Of a stretch of 64,000 nt of DNA, positions 16,631 through 25,467 are shown one piece after another. Position numbers and translations under genes: made by a program. The number at the start of each line of letters is the position of its first letter. Position 1 is the first letter of the stretch. The notes beneath the pieces are model-generated. The model worked only from the letters and a program-made list of their open reading frames with translations, was not told where the DNA came from and did no database searches. The DNA is from Streptomyces sp. V4I2 (GTDB lineage: Bacteria; Actinomycetota; Actinomycetes; Streptomycetales; Streptomycetaceae), in the NCBI RefSeq assembly GCF_030817655.1, contig NZ_JAUSZM010000003.1, positions 9,424,001-9,488,000 of the forward strand, read 5' to 3'.

Positions 16631-17830
16631 ATGACGGAAACGGAACCGGTCGCCTTCCCCCGGAGCCGGACCTGTCCCTACCACCCGCCGACCGCCTACG
16701 ACCCGCTGCGCACCGCCCGGCCGCTCACCCGGATCACCCTCTTCGACGGCCGCCCGGCCTGGCTGGTCAGCGGTCATGCCGCCGCCCGCGCCCTGCTGGC
16801 CGACCCGCGCCTGTCCAGCGACCGGACCCGGCCCGACTTCCCCGCGCCCACGGAGCGCTTCGCGGGCGTACGGAACCGGAAGACCGCGCTGCTGGGCGTC
16901 GACGACCCCGAGCACCGCACCCAGCGGCGGATGGTGATCCCCGGCTTCACGCTCAAACGCGCCACCGAACTGCGCCCGCGCATCGAGCAGGTCGTGGACG
17001 AACGGATCGACGCGATGATCGCCCAGGGGCCGCCCGCCGAACTGGTGAGCGCCTTCGCGCTGCCCGTGCCGTCGACGGTGATCTGCGCCCTGCTCGGCGT
17101 GCCGTACGCCGACCACGACTTCTTCGAAGGGCAGTCCCGACGCCTCCTGCGCGGTCCGACGGCCGCCGACACCATGGACGCGCGCGACCAACTCGAGGTG
17201 TACCTCGGCGAGTTGATCGACCACAAACAGAAGCAGCACGAGCCCGGCGACGGCGTGCTGGACGAACTCGTCCACCAGCAGCTGCGCGACGGCGCGATCG
17301 ACCGCCAGGAAGCGATCGCCCTGGCGATCATCCTGCTGGTCGCCGGCCACGAGACGACCGCCAACATGATCTCGCTCGGCACCTTCACGCTCCTCCAACA
17401 CCCCGAGCAGCTGGCCGAGTTGCGCGACGATCCGGCGCTCCTGCCCACCGCGGTCGAGGAACTCATGCGGATGCTGTCGATCGCCGACGGTCTGCTGCGG
17501 TCGGCGACCGAGGACATCGAGGTGGCGGGGACGACGATCCGGGCGGGCGACGGCGTGGTCTTCGCGACCTCGGTCATCAACCGCGACGAGACCGTGTACG
17601 CCGACCCCGACACCCTGGACTGGCACCGGTCCGCCCGCCACCACGTGGCCTTCGGCTTCGGGATCCACCAGTGCCTCGGCCAGAACCTGGCCCGCGCCGA
17701 GCTGGAGATCGCCCTGCACACGCTCTTCGACCGGCTGCCCACACTCCGCCTCGCCGCCCCCGCGGACGAGATCCCCTTCAAACCCGGCGACACCATCCAG
17801 GGGATGCTGGAACTCCCCGTGACCTGGTAA
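16631..17830 (+). CDS. Cytochrome P450, CYP105-like
   Basis: 399 residues from ATG 16631. Canonical features are all present: CPYHPPTAYDPLR near the N-terminus, I-helix LLVAGHETTANM, K-helix EELMR (intact EXXR), and the heme loop FGFGIHQCLGQNLAR with the cysteine ligand. The ferredoxin gene starts 12 bases downstream, so this is a self-contained P450/redox-partner operon, as is common for CYP105 enzymes in xenobiotic or polyketide oxidation. Substrate unknown. Confidence 0.93.
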   Translation: MTETEPVAFPRSRTCPYHPPTAYDPLRTARPLTRITLFDGRPAWLVSGHAAARALLADPRLSSDRTRPDFPAPTERFAGVRNRKTALLGVDDPEHRTQRRMVIPGFTLKRATELRPRIEQVVDERIDAMIAQGPPAELVSAFALPVPSTVICALLGVPYADHDFFEGQSRRLLRGPTAADTMDARDQLEVYLGELIDHKQKQHEPGDGVLDELVHQQLRDGAIDRQEAIALAIILLVAGHETTANMISLGTFTLLQHPEQLAELRDDPALLPTAVEELMRMLSIADGLLRSATEDIEVAGTTIRAGDGVVFATSVINRDETVYADPDTLDWHRSARHHVAFGFGIHQCLGQNLARAELEIALHTLFDRLPTLRLAAPADEIPFKPGDTIQGMLELPVTW

Positions 17831-17842
17831 GAGGCTCCGGTC

Positions 17843-18043
17843 ATGCACATCGACATCGACAAGGACGTCTGCATCGGCGCGGGCCAGTGCGCGCTGGCCG
17901 CTCCGGGCGTCTTCACCCAGGACGACGACGGCTACAGCACCCTCCGCCCCGGCCGGGAGGACGGCGGCGGCGACCACATGGTCCGGGAGGCCGCCCGGGC
18001 CTGCCCCGTCTCCGCCATCACGGTGTCGGAGACGGTGGGCTGA
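17843..18043 (+). CDS. [3Fe-4S] ferredoxin
   Basis: 66 residues. The cluster ligands are the two cysteines of CIGAGQC and the cysteine of ACPVSAI, a C-x5-C...CP pattern of single-cluster [3Fe-4S] ferredoxins that serve P450s. GAGG lies shortly before the ATG. It is the natural electron donor for the P450 just upstream. Confidence 0.95.
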   Translation: MHIDIDKDVCIGAGQCALAAPGVFTQDDDGYSTLRPGREDGGGDHMVREAARACPVSAITVSETVG

Positions 18044-18079
18044 CGCACGGCGTACTGAGCTCGCCGGCCCTGCCCGACC

Positions 18080-18631
18080 TCAGCGGGACTCCAGCAGCAG
18101 TCGCGCCGCGTCGCGCGCCTCGGCGGCCGGCCGGGTGCTCCCGGTGATGCCCGCCGTGACCATGGCGCCCTCGGCCAGCAGGAACAGCGGGGCGGCCAGT
18201 GCGGCGGGCCGCCCCGCGTCGGCCACCAGCGAGGCGAGGTAGTCGCCGAACGCCCGCTTGTGCGCCCGCACTTGGGCCACCACCCGGTCCGAGGTGGCAC
18301 CCAGTTCGCCGTACGAGTTGATCCACGCGCACCCGCGGAAGCCCTCCTCGCCGAACCACTCCGCCAGCCAGTCGAAGACCGCCAGGATGCGACGCTCCGG
18401 ATCCGCCTCGCGCTCCACATGTGCGGCCAGCCGGCCGCGCCAGCGCTCGTCCCGCCGCTCCAGATAGGCCTCGACCAGCTGTTCCTTCGCCGGGAAGAGC
18501 TGGTAGAGCCGCTTCAGGGAGACCCCGGACGCGCCCCGGACGGCGTCCATCCCGACGGACTGGATGCCCCGCCCGTAGAACAGCTCCTCCGCTGCGTCCA
18601 GCACCCGCTCCCGGGCGACCGCGCTGTCCAT
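18080..18631 (-). CDS. TetR-family transcriptional regulator
   Basis: 183 residues. The helix-turn-helix is at residues about 10-50 (ERVLDAAEELFYGRGIQSVGMDAVRGASGVSLKRLYQLF). The C-terminal domain resembles the TetR_C group with WINSYGELGATSDRVVAQVRAHKRAF. It is divergent from the DUF1348 gene, with two palindromic operators between them, so it probably represses both. Confidence 0.93.
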   Translation of the reverse strand: MDSAVARERVLDAAEELFYGRGIQSVGMDAVRGASGVSLKRLYQLFPAKEQLVEAYLERRDERWRGRLAAHVEREADPERRILAVFDWLAEWFGEEGFRGCAWINSYGELGATSDRVVAQVRAHKRAFGDYLASLVADAGRPAALAAPLFLLAEGAMVTAGITGSTRPAAEARDAARLLLESR

Positions 18632-18651
18632 GGACGACCACTCCTTGACGT

Positions 18652-18706
18652 GAGAACGGGCGTTCTCCTACGGTGACGATCGTACCGGAGAACGCGCTCG
18701 TTCTCC
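18652..18706. promoter_or_regulatory. Two palindromic operators between TetR and DUF1348 genes
   Basis: GAGAACGGGCGTTCTC (18652-18667) and GGAGAACG...CGTTCTCC with a 4-base centre (18687-18706). The arms share GAGAACG/CGTTCTC, and one site lies near each of the divergent starts. This is the expected pattern for autoregulation plus control of the neighbour. Confidence 0.75.
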
Positions 18707-18728
18707 CTTGTCGGCCACGGAGGAAGAC

Positions 18729-19187
18729 ATGACCGACCGCCCGCCCCTGCCGCCCTTCACCCGCGAGAGCGCCGCCCAGAAGGTCCAGGCGGCCGAGGAC
18801 GCCTGGAACACCCGCGACCCGCACCGGGTGGCGCTCGCCTACTCGCCGGACTCGGTGTGGCGCAACCGCGACACCTTCCTCACCGGCCGCGCGCAGATCG
18901 TCGAGTTCCTGACCGCGAAGTGGGCACGCGAGCACGAGTACGCGCTGCGCAAGGAGTTGTGGGCCTTCGACGGCGACCGCATCGCGGTGCGGTTCCAGTA
19001 CGAGTGCCGGGACGCGGACGGCCGGTGGTGGCGGTCGTACGGCAACGAACTGTGGGAGTTCGACGAGCACGGGCTGATGACCCGGCGCGAGGCGAGCATC
19101 AACGACGTGCCCATCGAGGAGAAGCAGCGGCGCATCCTCGGCCCGCGGCCGGAAGCCGAACGGGGGCGGCCCTTCCCGCTTGAGTAG
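18729..19187 (+). CDS. DUF1348 protein, NTF2-like fold
   Basis: 152 residues from ATG 18729, preceded by GGAGGAAG. The protein is dense in conserved DUF1348 segments: AEDAWNTRDPHRVALAYSPDSVWRNR, VEFLTAKWAREHEYALRKELWAF, and the C-terminal NELWEFDEHGLMTRREASIND. The family belongs to the SnoaL/NTF2 superfamily with unknown function. Controlled by the divergent TetR regulator. Confidence 0.92.
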   Translation: MTDRPPLPPFTRESAAQKVQAAEDAWNTRDPHRVALAYSPDSVWRNRDTFLTGRAQIVEFLTAKWAREHEYALRKELWAFDGDRIAVRFQYECRDADGRWWRSYGNELWEFDEHGLMTRREASINDVPIEEKQRRILGPRPEAERGRPFPLE

Positions 19188-19197
19188 GGTGCGCGGA

Positions 19198-19725
19198 ATG
19201 ACCGAACCGGACGGGAAACCCTTCCTCTACGTCGTCGTCTGCGCCGCCGGGATCGCGGCGGACGTCGGCAGGCTGATCACCGCGGCCCAGGAGCGCGACT
19301 GGGAGGTCGGCGTGATCGCCACCCCCGTCGCGATGAACGGCTTCTTCGACACCGCCGCCGTCGAGGCGCGGACCGGGCGGCGGATCCGCTCTGCCTGGCG
19401 CAGCCCGGGCGACCCGCGCCCCTTCCCGCCGCCGGACGCCGTCGTGGTCGCTCCCGCCACCTTCAACACCGTCAACAAGTGGGCGGCCGGGCTCGCCGAC
19501 ACCCTCGCCGTGGCGACCCTGTGCGAGACGTACGGCCTGGGCGTCCCGGTCGCCGCACTGCCGTGCGTGGCCGACGCGCTCGCCGCCCACCCCGCCTACC
19601 AGGACAGCCTCATACGGCTGCGCGCCATGGGTGTGCGGTTCAGCGAGCCGTACTCCGGCGAGCCGGGGGAGGACGGCGCGCGCCCGGAGTTCGGGTGGGA
19701 GCGGGCGCTGGACCTGCTGGGGTGA
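19198..19725 (+). CDS. Flavoprotein of the HFCD/phosphopantothenoylcysteine decarboxylase-like family
   Basis: 175 residues. YVVVCAAGIAADVGRLITAAQERDWEVGVIATPVA is a flavin-binding N-terminus, and DAVVVAPATFNTVNKWAAGLADTL is the conserved PxxxNT region of the HFCD family. The enzyme likely binds FMN; whether it decarboxylates a cysteine-like substrate is not shown. It starts ten bases after the DUF1348 stop and probably shares its transcript. Confidence 0.85.
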   Translation: MTEPDGKPFLYVVVCAAGIAADVGRLITAAQERDWEVGVIATPVAMNGFFDTAAVEARTGRRIRSAWRSPGDPRPFPPPDAVVVAPATFNTVNKWAAGLADTLAVATLCETYGLGVPVAALPCVADALAAHPAYQDSLIRLRAMGVRFSEPYSGEPGEDGARPEFGWERALDLLG

Positions 19726-19836
19726 GCCGGAGGGTGGCGGCCGGCCGGTCGGGCAGGAGAGTCACTGTGGGACTTGGAGCGGGGGCGAAGTCGTACGCTC
19801 CCTTTCGTACCCATCCCGAAGGCAGGAGCAGCAACG

Positions 19837-20808
19837 ATGCAGTACGTGAAGCTCGGTTCGACGGGCCTGGACGTCTCGCGGATCTGTCTGGGCTGCATGA
19901 CGTACGGCCTGCCGGACCGCGGCGTGCACGAGTGGACCCTCGACGAGGAGGCGTCACGTCCGCTGATCCGGCAGGCGTTGGAGGCCGGGATCAACTTCTT
20001 CGACACCGCCAACGTGTATTCCGACGGCACCAGCGAGGAGATCGTCGGCAAGGCGCTCGCCGACTTCGCCCGCCGTGACGAGTTCGTGCTCGCGACCAAG
20101 GTGCACGGCCGGATGCGGCCCGGAGCCAACGGTGCCGGACTGTCCCGCAAAGTGATCATGACCGAGATCGACCACAGCCTCAGCCGCCTCGGCACGGACT
20201 ATGTGGACCTCTACCAGATCCATCGCTACGACCCGCACACCCCGGTCGAGGAGACGATGGAGGCCCTGCACGACCTGGTGAAGGCGGGCAAGGTGCGCTA
20301 CATCGGGGCGAGTTCGATGTACGCCTGGCAGTTCTCGAAGATGCAGTACACGGCCGAGCGGCACGGCTGGACCAAGTTCGTCTCGATGCAGAACCACTAC
20401 AACCTCCTCTACCGCGAGGAGGAGCGCGAGATGCTGCCGCTGTGCGCGGACCAGGGCGTCGGTGCCCTGCCGTGGAGCCCGCTGGCCCGCGGTCGTCTGA
20501 CCCGCGACTGGGGCACGGTCACCGAGCGCAGCGCGAACGACAACTTCGGCAGCAACCTCTACCCGGAGGGCGACCGCACCATCGTCGAGACCGTCACCCG
20601 CATCGCGGACGACCGGGGCGTCCCGCGCGCCCAGGTGGCCCTCGCCTGGCTGCTGCATCAGAAGACGGTGGCGGCGCCCATCGTCGGCGCGGCCAAGCCG
20701 CAGCACATCGAGGACGCCGTGGCCGCCGTCGAACTCGAGCTCAGCGACAAGGAGATCGAGGAACTGGAGCGGCCCTACACCCCGCACCCGATTCTCGGTC
20801 ACTCCTGA
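19837..20808 (+). CDS. Aldo/keto reductase
   Basis: 323 residues from ATG 19837 with GGCAGGAG upstream. The catalytic tetrad region is recognisable: FFDTANVYSDG (Asp/Tyr), VLATKVHG (Lys) and DYVDLYQIHRYD (His). The C-terminal NADPH-binding segment AWLLHQKTVAAPIVGAAKPQHIEDAV is also clear. Substrates of this YhdN/ TAS-like group are usually aldehydes or ketones. A good terminator follows. Confidence 0.93.
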   Translation: MQYVKLGSTGLDVSRICLGCMTYGLPDRGVHEWTLDEEASRPLIRQALEAGINFFDTANVYSDGTSEEIVGKALADFARRDEFVLATKVHGRMRPGANGAGLSRKVIMTEIDHSLSRLGTDYVDLYQIHRYDPHTPVEETMEALHDLVKAGKVRYIGASSMYAWQFSKMQYTAERHGWTKFVSMQNHYNLLYREEEREMLPLCADQGVGALPWSPLARGRLTRDWGTVTERSANDNFGSNLYPEGDRTIVETVTRIADDRGVPRAQVALAWLLHQKTVAAPIVGAAKPQHIEDAVAAVELELSDKEIEELERPYTPHPILGHS

Positions 20809-20820
20809 GGGACCGGACCA

Positions 20821-20869
20821 GGGCGGGGATCCGCGCGGCGCGAACCACGTGCCGCACGGATCTCCGCCC
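20821..20869 (+). terminator. Terminator after aldo/keto reductase
   Basis: GGGCGGGGATCCG (20821-20833) pairs with CGGATCTCCGCCC (20857-20869) with one mismatch; GTTTTG follows at 20873-20879. Confidence 0.72.
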
Positions 20870-21328
20870 TCCGGTTTTGTCGGCCCAATGGTTGGCGGCT
20901 GAGTGGCGAAGAACGGTCTCAGGTGCGGTGGAGTGGCCGTTCAATGGTTGGCGCGAAGTCGACGCCCGAAGCAAGTGAATACCATTCCCGTTTGCGACCC
21001 CCGATACCGCGGCGCGGTAAAGCTGCCGCAAAGGACCGCTATTGACCCGTTGTCGAATATCGGCGACCCGAACACAATGCACAAAACCGCGGGACGACTT
21101 GTTACGCCTCGTTGACCTGTGCAAAGGTGGCCTGGTCGGCGCACGGACAATCTCCCTTTGCCGTGTGCACGAGGCCTCTCCCGTGCGCTCCTCATGCTCC
21201 AAAAGAGCTTCCCCTGGCGGGCGTTCGAGATGCCGAACCCTGTGCGGACGGACCCCGGCGCCTCGTCGGCGGCACCGCATACCCATTGGTATGGACTTTG
21301 TGCAGAACGCCCTCGGAGGAATGCCGCT
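20870..21328. other. Long leader region before the first sigma-like/ricin gene
   Basis: About 460 bases without a supported gene and with lower GC than its surroundings around 20990-21120. The direct repeat CAATGGTTGGCG occurs at 20886-20897 and 20942-20953. GGAGGA at 21316-21321 is the ribosome site for the GTG at 21329. The reading frame of the downstream gene stays open back to 21119, but that extension has no conserved character. Confidence 0.5.
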
Positions 21329-23293
21329 GTGAAAGACGCAGGCCTGTCGAATTCCCCGACTCCCGCTCGTCCCTCCGACGCCACGGACGAGCAACTGAGC
21401 GCCGAGCTCAAGAAGTGGAGCGGGGCGACACCGGCGCTCCAACCGGTCGGTGAACTCCTGGACCGGCACTGGGAAGCGGCCTTCGCCTACGCACGGTTGT
21501 GCACCGACGGCGCCCGCCCCGCGGGAATGCTCACCACCGCCGCATTCACCCGGCTCTTCGGGGAAACGCTGCGCCAGAACGGGCCGACCTCCGCCTGGCG
21601 GCCCCAACTGCTCGTCACCGTGCGCCGGATAGCGGCGGAATGGGACGCCGACGGCAGACGCGAGCTGCTGCACCCGCAGTTGAGAACCGAGGGCGGCGGG
21701 GACCGCATCGCCGCCCGCCTGCTGCCGCCGGCCAACCGCCGCCTGCTGTCCGGGGCGTTCCAGCGGCTGCCCCAGTCGGCCCGCTGTCTGCTGTGGCACA
21801 CCGAGGTCGAGTCCGAACCGCTCGGCATGCCCGCCGCACTGCTGGGCCTGGGCGAGGAGGACGCGGGCATCGAAATGCAGCGGGGCCGCGAGCGGTTGCG
21901 GGACGAGTGCCTCCAGGTCCACCGCGAACTCGCTCCCGAGCAGGAGTGCCGTCACTACCTCCGGCTGCTGGACGTGACCTATCGGCGCGGCGGTGCCGGC
22001 CTCGACGCCGACCTGAGCGAACACCTGGAACGGTGCAAGCACTGCCGGCACACCGCCGACCAGCTGCACCAGTTCAACCACGGCCTCGGCGGCGCGCTCG
22101 CCGAGGCGGTGCTCGGCTGGGGCGCGCACGCCTATCGGGAGGCGCGCGCACACGTGGACCACGCTCCCGAGGAAGCGCAGGCCCAGCGCCCGGCCGTCGT
22201 GGGCGAGTCCTTCATGAGCGCGACGCCGGCCCAGCCCCCGGCCGCCCCGGGCGAGGCCTTCGTCCCGGCGCCGGACGCCCGGCCACCCGCCGTCGCGGGT
22301 GTGGCCTTCGAGGCGCCCGCGCGTCCGACCTCCGCACCCCGGGTCGGCCCGCGCCCCGCCTCCCGCCGTTCCGCCCACAAGGCCGCCCGCCGCTCGTCCC
22401 GCCGCAACCTCACCGCGGCCGTCCTGACCGTGAGCGGGCTGATCGTCCTCCCGCTGGCGTTGTGGTCCTCCCTCGGCTCCTCCGACGACAACTCCCAGGC
22501 CGACGACGGCCGCACGTCCGACGCCCCCGACACGGGCACCGCGACCTCCGACCCGTCCTGGGCCGGCTCCGGAGAGGGCGAGCAGGGCACCATGCGCGGC
22601 CGGCTGCACAACGTGGCGTCCGGGCTGTGCGTCGGCGTGGTCGGTGCGAAGGCCGTCAAGGACGCGGAGACCGAGCTCACCGACTGTTCCGCGGAGCCTT
22701 CGCAGCAGTGGTCGTACGACGCCGACGGGCTGCTGCGCAACGCGGACGCCCCCGATCTCTGCCTGGACTCCCACCTCGGCTACTCGGTGCGGCTCGCCCT
22801 GTGCACGGGCGCGGAAAAGGCAGCCGACAAGAGCATCCGCTACGACTTCACCCTCCAGGGCATGCTGGTGCCGCGCTGGGACCAGGATCTGGCCCTGAGC
22901 CCCTCCGCCACCGACGGAGCGGGCTCGCTGGTCGTGAAGACCCGCGACGACAGCCCCGCGCAGCGCTGGGTGATCGACACCTCGAAGACCGACCTCCAGA
23001 TGGAGGTGGTCAACTGGGGCGCGGACAGCACCCTGTCGAGGGTGCCCGGGCCGGCGCCCGAGCCGACCGGAACACCGAGCCCGAAGCCCACACCCACGCC
23101 GTCCGCGACTCCGTCGACGCCCCAGGCCACGCCCACGCCCGCCCCCACGCCGACGTATCCGTATCCCACCAACGGGAACTGCTACTACAACCCGTACTAC
23201 TGCTCCGGGAACGGCCAGGACGGCGGCCAGTACGGCGGCTGGCCCGGGTACGGCTACGGCGGCTACGGCGGCTACGGCGGCTACGGCAACTGA
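21329..23293 (+). CDS. Membrane-anchored ECF-sigma-like protein with zinc finger and extracellular ricin-type lectin domain
   Basis: 654 residues from GTG 21329 (GGAGGA, 7-base spacing). Residues about 25-210 look like an ECF sigma factor: LLDRHWEAAFAYARLCTDG and the RPQLLVTVRRIAAEW segment (region 2) and LPQSARCLLWHTEVE plus the following helices (region 4). About 232-240 is an anti-sigma-like zinc finger, HLERCKHC. A single membrane helix (about 358-385) follows a proline/alanine-rich linker. About 423-550 is a ricin beta-trefoil (SGLCVGV, QQWSY, DLCLDS, AQRWVID). The tail is PTS-rich, then GGYGGYGGYG-rich. A paralogue sits at 39352-40977. Similar fusions are known among actinobacterial ECF groups (ECF52-like), but I cannot tell whether this one is an active sigma factor. 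Confidence 0.85.
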   Translation: MKDAGLSNSPTPARPSDATDEQLSAELKKWSGATPALQPVGELLDRHWEAAFAYARLCTDGARPAGMLTTAAFTRLFGETLRQNGPTSAWRPQLLVTVRRIAAEWDADGRRELLHPQLRTEGGGDRIAARLLPPANRRLLSGAFQRLPQSARCLLWHTEVESEPLGMPAALLGLGEEDAGIEMQRGRERLRDECLQVHRELAPEQECRHYLRLLDVTYRRGGAGLDADLSEHLERCKHCRHTADQLHQFNHGLGGALAEAVLGWGAHAYREARAHVDHAPEEAQAQRPAVVGESFMSATPAQPPAAPGEAFVPAPDARPPAVAGVAFEAPARPTSAPRVGPRPASRRSAHKAARRSSRRNLTAAVLTVSGLIVLPLALWSSLGSSDDNSQADDGRTSDAPDTGTATSDPSWAGSGEGEQGTMRGRLHNVASGLCVGVVGAKAVKDAETELTDCSAEPSQQWSYDADGLLRNADAPDLCLDSHLGYSVRLALCTGAEKAADKSIRYDFTLQGMLVPRWDQDLALSPSATDGAGSLVVKTRDDSPAQRWVIDTSKTDLQMEVVNWGADSTLSRVPGPAPEPTGTPSPKPTPTPSATPSTPQATPTPAPTPTYPYPTNGNCYYNPYYCSGNGQDGGQYGGWPGYGYGGYGGYGGYGN

Positions 23294-23320
23294 CCCGCCC
23301 CGCGACGGCGACCGGACGCT

Positions 23321-24577
23321 TCAGGCCCCGACGACCTGGAGCGAGGCCCACAGCGCCACCACGGCGGGCACCAGCGCGGCCGGCGTGGCGAGCAGACCGA
23401 GCCGGGTGAACTCCCTGAGCCCGACCTCGTACCCCTGCCCGTGCGCGATGCGCCGCCACAGCAGCGTGGCCAGCGACCCGGCGTAGGTCAGGTTCGGCCC
23501 GATGTTCACCCCGAGCAGCACCGCGAGGAGCGCGCCCGGGCCGGCCGAGGCGGTCAGCGGCAGCAGGACCAGGACCGCGGGCAGGTTGTTGATCAGGTTC
23601 GCCAGTACGGCGGCCAGGGCGGCGATGCCGAGCAGTGCGGCCAGTCCCGTCCCCTCCGGCAGCGCGTGCCGCAGCGCGTCGGCGAGGCCGTTGTCGACCA
23701 CCGCGCGCACGACGACGCCGAGCGCGAGCACGAACGCCAGGAAGGCCGGCGCCGCCGCCCGCACCACGGTGAGCGGGGTGGCCCGCCGCCGGACGAGGGC
23801 ACGTCCCGCCAGCACCAGTGCCCCCGCCAGCGCGGCCCAGGCCGGCTCGACGTGGAGGGCGGAGGTCACCGCGAAGGCCGCCAGCGTGCAGGCGACCGTG
23901 ACGAGCGCGAACAGCGGCAGTTCCGGCGTCTCGGCGGTCACGGGGGAGTGGGTGACCTCGTCCAGGTCGCGCTCGAAGAAGCGCCGGAAGACCGCGTACT
24001 CGACGCCGATCGCGACCAGCCAGGGCAGCGCCATCAGTGCCGCGAACCGCGTGAAGCTCAGCCCGCTCGCCGCGAACGCCAGCAGATTGGTGAGGTTGGA
24101 GACCGGCAGCAGCAGCGAGGCCGTGTTCGACAGGTGCGCGCACGCGTAGGCGTGCGGCCCGGCCCGGACTCCCATGCGGGCGGCGGTGGCGAACACCACC
24201 GGCGTCAGCAGCACCACGGTGGCGTCCAGACTCAGCACCGCCGTGATCGTCGACGCCAGCACGAACACCCCGGCCAGCAGCCGCCCGGGCGAGCCCGCCG
24301 ACCGACGGGCCAGCCACGCCCCGCACGCCTGGAAGAGCCCCTCGACGTCGCAGAAGTGGGCCAGCACCAGCACCGCGGCGAGGAACCCGATCACCGGCCC
24401 GAGCTGCTCGGCCTCCGCCCGCGCGTGAGCCGGCGAGATCACCCCGGTCACGATCACCGCTCCCGCCGCCGGGACGGCCAGCACCGCCTCCGGCCATCCG
24501 TTGGGGCGAAGGACGGCCCAGGCGAGGACGGCGACGAGCAGAGCGACGGACAGGGCTTCGGCGAGCGGGGTGTTCAG
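23321..24577 (-). CDS. ArsB/NhaD-type (SLC13-like) membrane transporter with probable CTG start
   Basis: About 418 residues and 11-12 membrane segments. Conserved features of arsenite/anion ion transporters include SLDATVVLLTPVVFA, the PVSNLTNLLAF hairpin, and the second half NLINNLPAVLVLLPL and LLGVNIGPNLTYAGSLATLLW. An in-frame GTG at 24484 would delete the first membrane helix (AEALSVALLVAVLAWAVLRP), which is characteristic of the family. Between that GTG and the upstream stop there is no ATG or GTG, but a CTG at 24577 has GAAGGA six bases upstream, so a rare CTG start is inferred. Substrate not determined. Confidence 0.83.
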   Translation of the reverse strand: MNTPLAEALSVALLVAVLAWAVLRPNGWPEAVLAVPAAGAVIVTGVISPAHARAEAEQLGPVIGFLAAVLVLAHFCDVEGLFQACGAWLARRSAGSPGRLLAGVFVLASTITAVLSLDATVVLLTPVVFATAARMGVRAGPHAYACAHLSNTASLLLPVSNLTNLLAFAASGLSFTRFAALMALPWLVAIGVEYAVFRRFFERDLDEVTHSPVTAETPELPLFALVTVACTLAAFAVTSALHVEPAWAALAGALVLAGRALVRRRATPLTVVRAAAPAFLAFVLALGVVVRAVVDNGLADALRHALPEGTGLAALLGIAALAAVLANLINNLPAVLVLLPLTASAGPGALLAVLLGVNIGPNLTYAGSLATLLWRRIAHGQGYEVGLREFTRLGLLATPAALVPAVVALWASLQVVGA

Positions 24578-24666
24578 GGCGGATCCTTCGGAACGTGATC
24601 AGATGCTGCCCGGCCATCGAAGCAGGCGACGGTAAGAGTCGGGCGAGGATCCCGACAGGCGGCCGC

Positions 24667-25359
24667 TCAGGGGGCCGTCCCGGCGGCGAACACCGTCAGG
24701 AACACCGAGGACGCGTTGCCGGACACCGGCACCCGCCCCGCCGTCCATGCCACCTTCAGCGGGTCCCGCTCGTCCGGCGGGGTCACCAGCAGCGACGCGG
24801 GAGTGGCGGCCCGCGCCCCGCTGACCTCGGGACTGGAGAACGACAGCCCGGCCCAGGCGCTCTTCCCCGGCGCCAGCGTGACCGTCACGGGCGTGTCCGC
24901 GGAGCGCTTCGGGTCCGGGCCCAGCTGCTTGCCGGTCGCGTCCAGGAAGGCGGCGCCCGGATAGCCGCGCACGGTGCACGTCCGGTCGGAGGCGTTGGTC
25001 AGGACGACCGGGAAGTTCCACTGCCCGGCCCCCGGGTCGTTGCGCCCGACGGACGCGTGCAGCTCGGAGGTGTGGCAGCGGGTGCTCACGGCGGTGGGGG
25101 AGTCCTCGGCCGTGGGCGAGGCAGGGGGCGAAGTGGTGGGCGGGGCGGCGGACCCGCTGGGAACGCGACTCGGCGTGGGATCGGCGGGGGCGGCCGAAGC
25201 AGTCGTACGGCCCTCAGTCGCGGGCGCGGCCGTGCCGGCCACCTTCTGCGGCGGGCTCGCCGTGCCGTCACCGCCGCCGCAGGCGGTCAGCAGGCCGAGC
25301 ACCGCGACCGCGCCGGCGAGCCGGGCCGCCCGCGGCACGCCCTGGGACGTCTTCGCCAT
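24667..25359 (-). CDS. DUF4232 lipoprotein
   Basis: 230 residues. Lipoprotein signal: RAARLAGAVAVLGLLTACGGG with the lipobox LTAC. A proline/serine/threonine/alanine linker (about 40-100) leads to a DUF4232 domain (RCHTSELHASVGRNDPGAGQ, then VLTNASDRTCTVRGYPG, with a conserved cysteine pair). Such proteins are surface lipoproteins of unknown function. It is downstream of the Ser/Thr kinase on the same strand, 108 bases away, and may be part of the same signalling unit. Confidence 0.87.
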   Translation of the reverse strand: MAKTSQGVPRAARLAGAVAVLGLLTACGGGDGTASPPQKVAGTAAPATEGRTTASAAPADPTPSRVPSGSAAPPTTSPPASPTAEDSPTAVSTRCHTSELHASVGRNDPGAGQWNFPVVLTNASDRTCTVRGYPGAAFLDATGKQLGPDPKRSADTPVTVTLAPGKSAWAGLSFSSPEVSGARAATPASLLVTPPDERDPLKVAWTAGRVPVSGNASSVFLTVFAAGTAP

Positions 25360-25467
25360 GTCTGTCCACACTCCCGGAAACTCCTCGCACGCGTGGCACA
25401 CGTGCGTACGGCGCCCTGTGCCCCGTCACTGAGGTCCGATGCGGCCGGGGACGGAAAAGTTCGCCCG

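Noticed and set aside
20886..20953. 12-base direct repeat CAATGGTTGGCG, considered as an attachment site or transposon scar
   Set aside because: The copies are only 56 bases apart, with no integrase, tRNA or transposase nearby; too little support for a mobile element.
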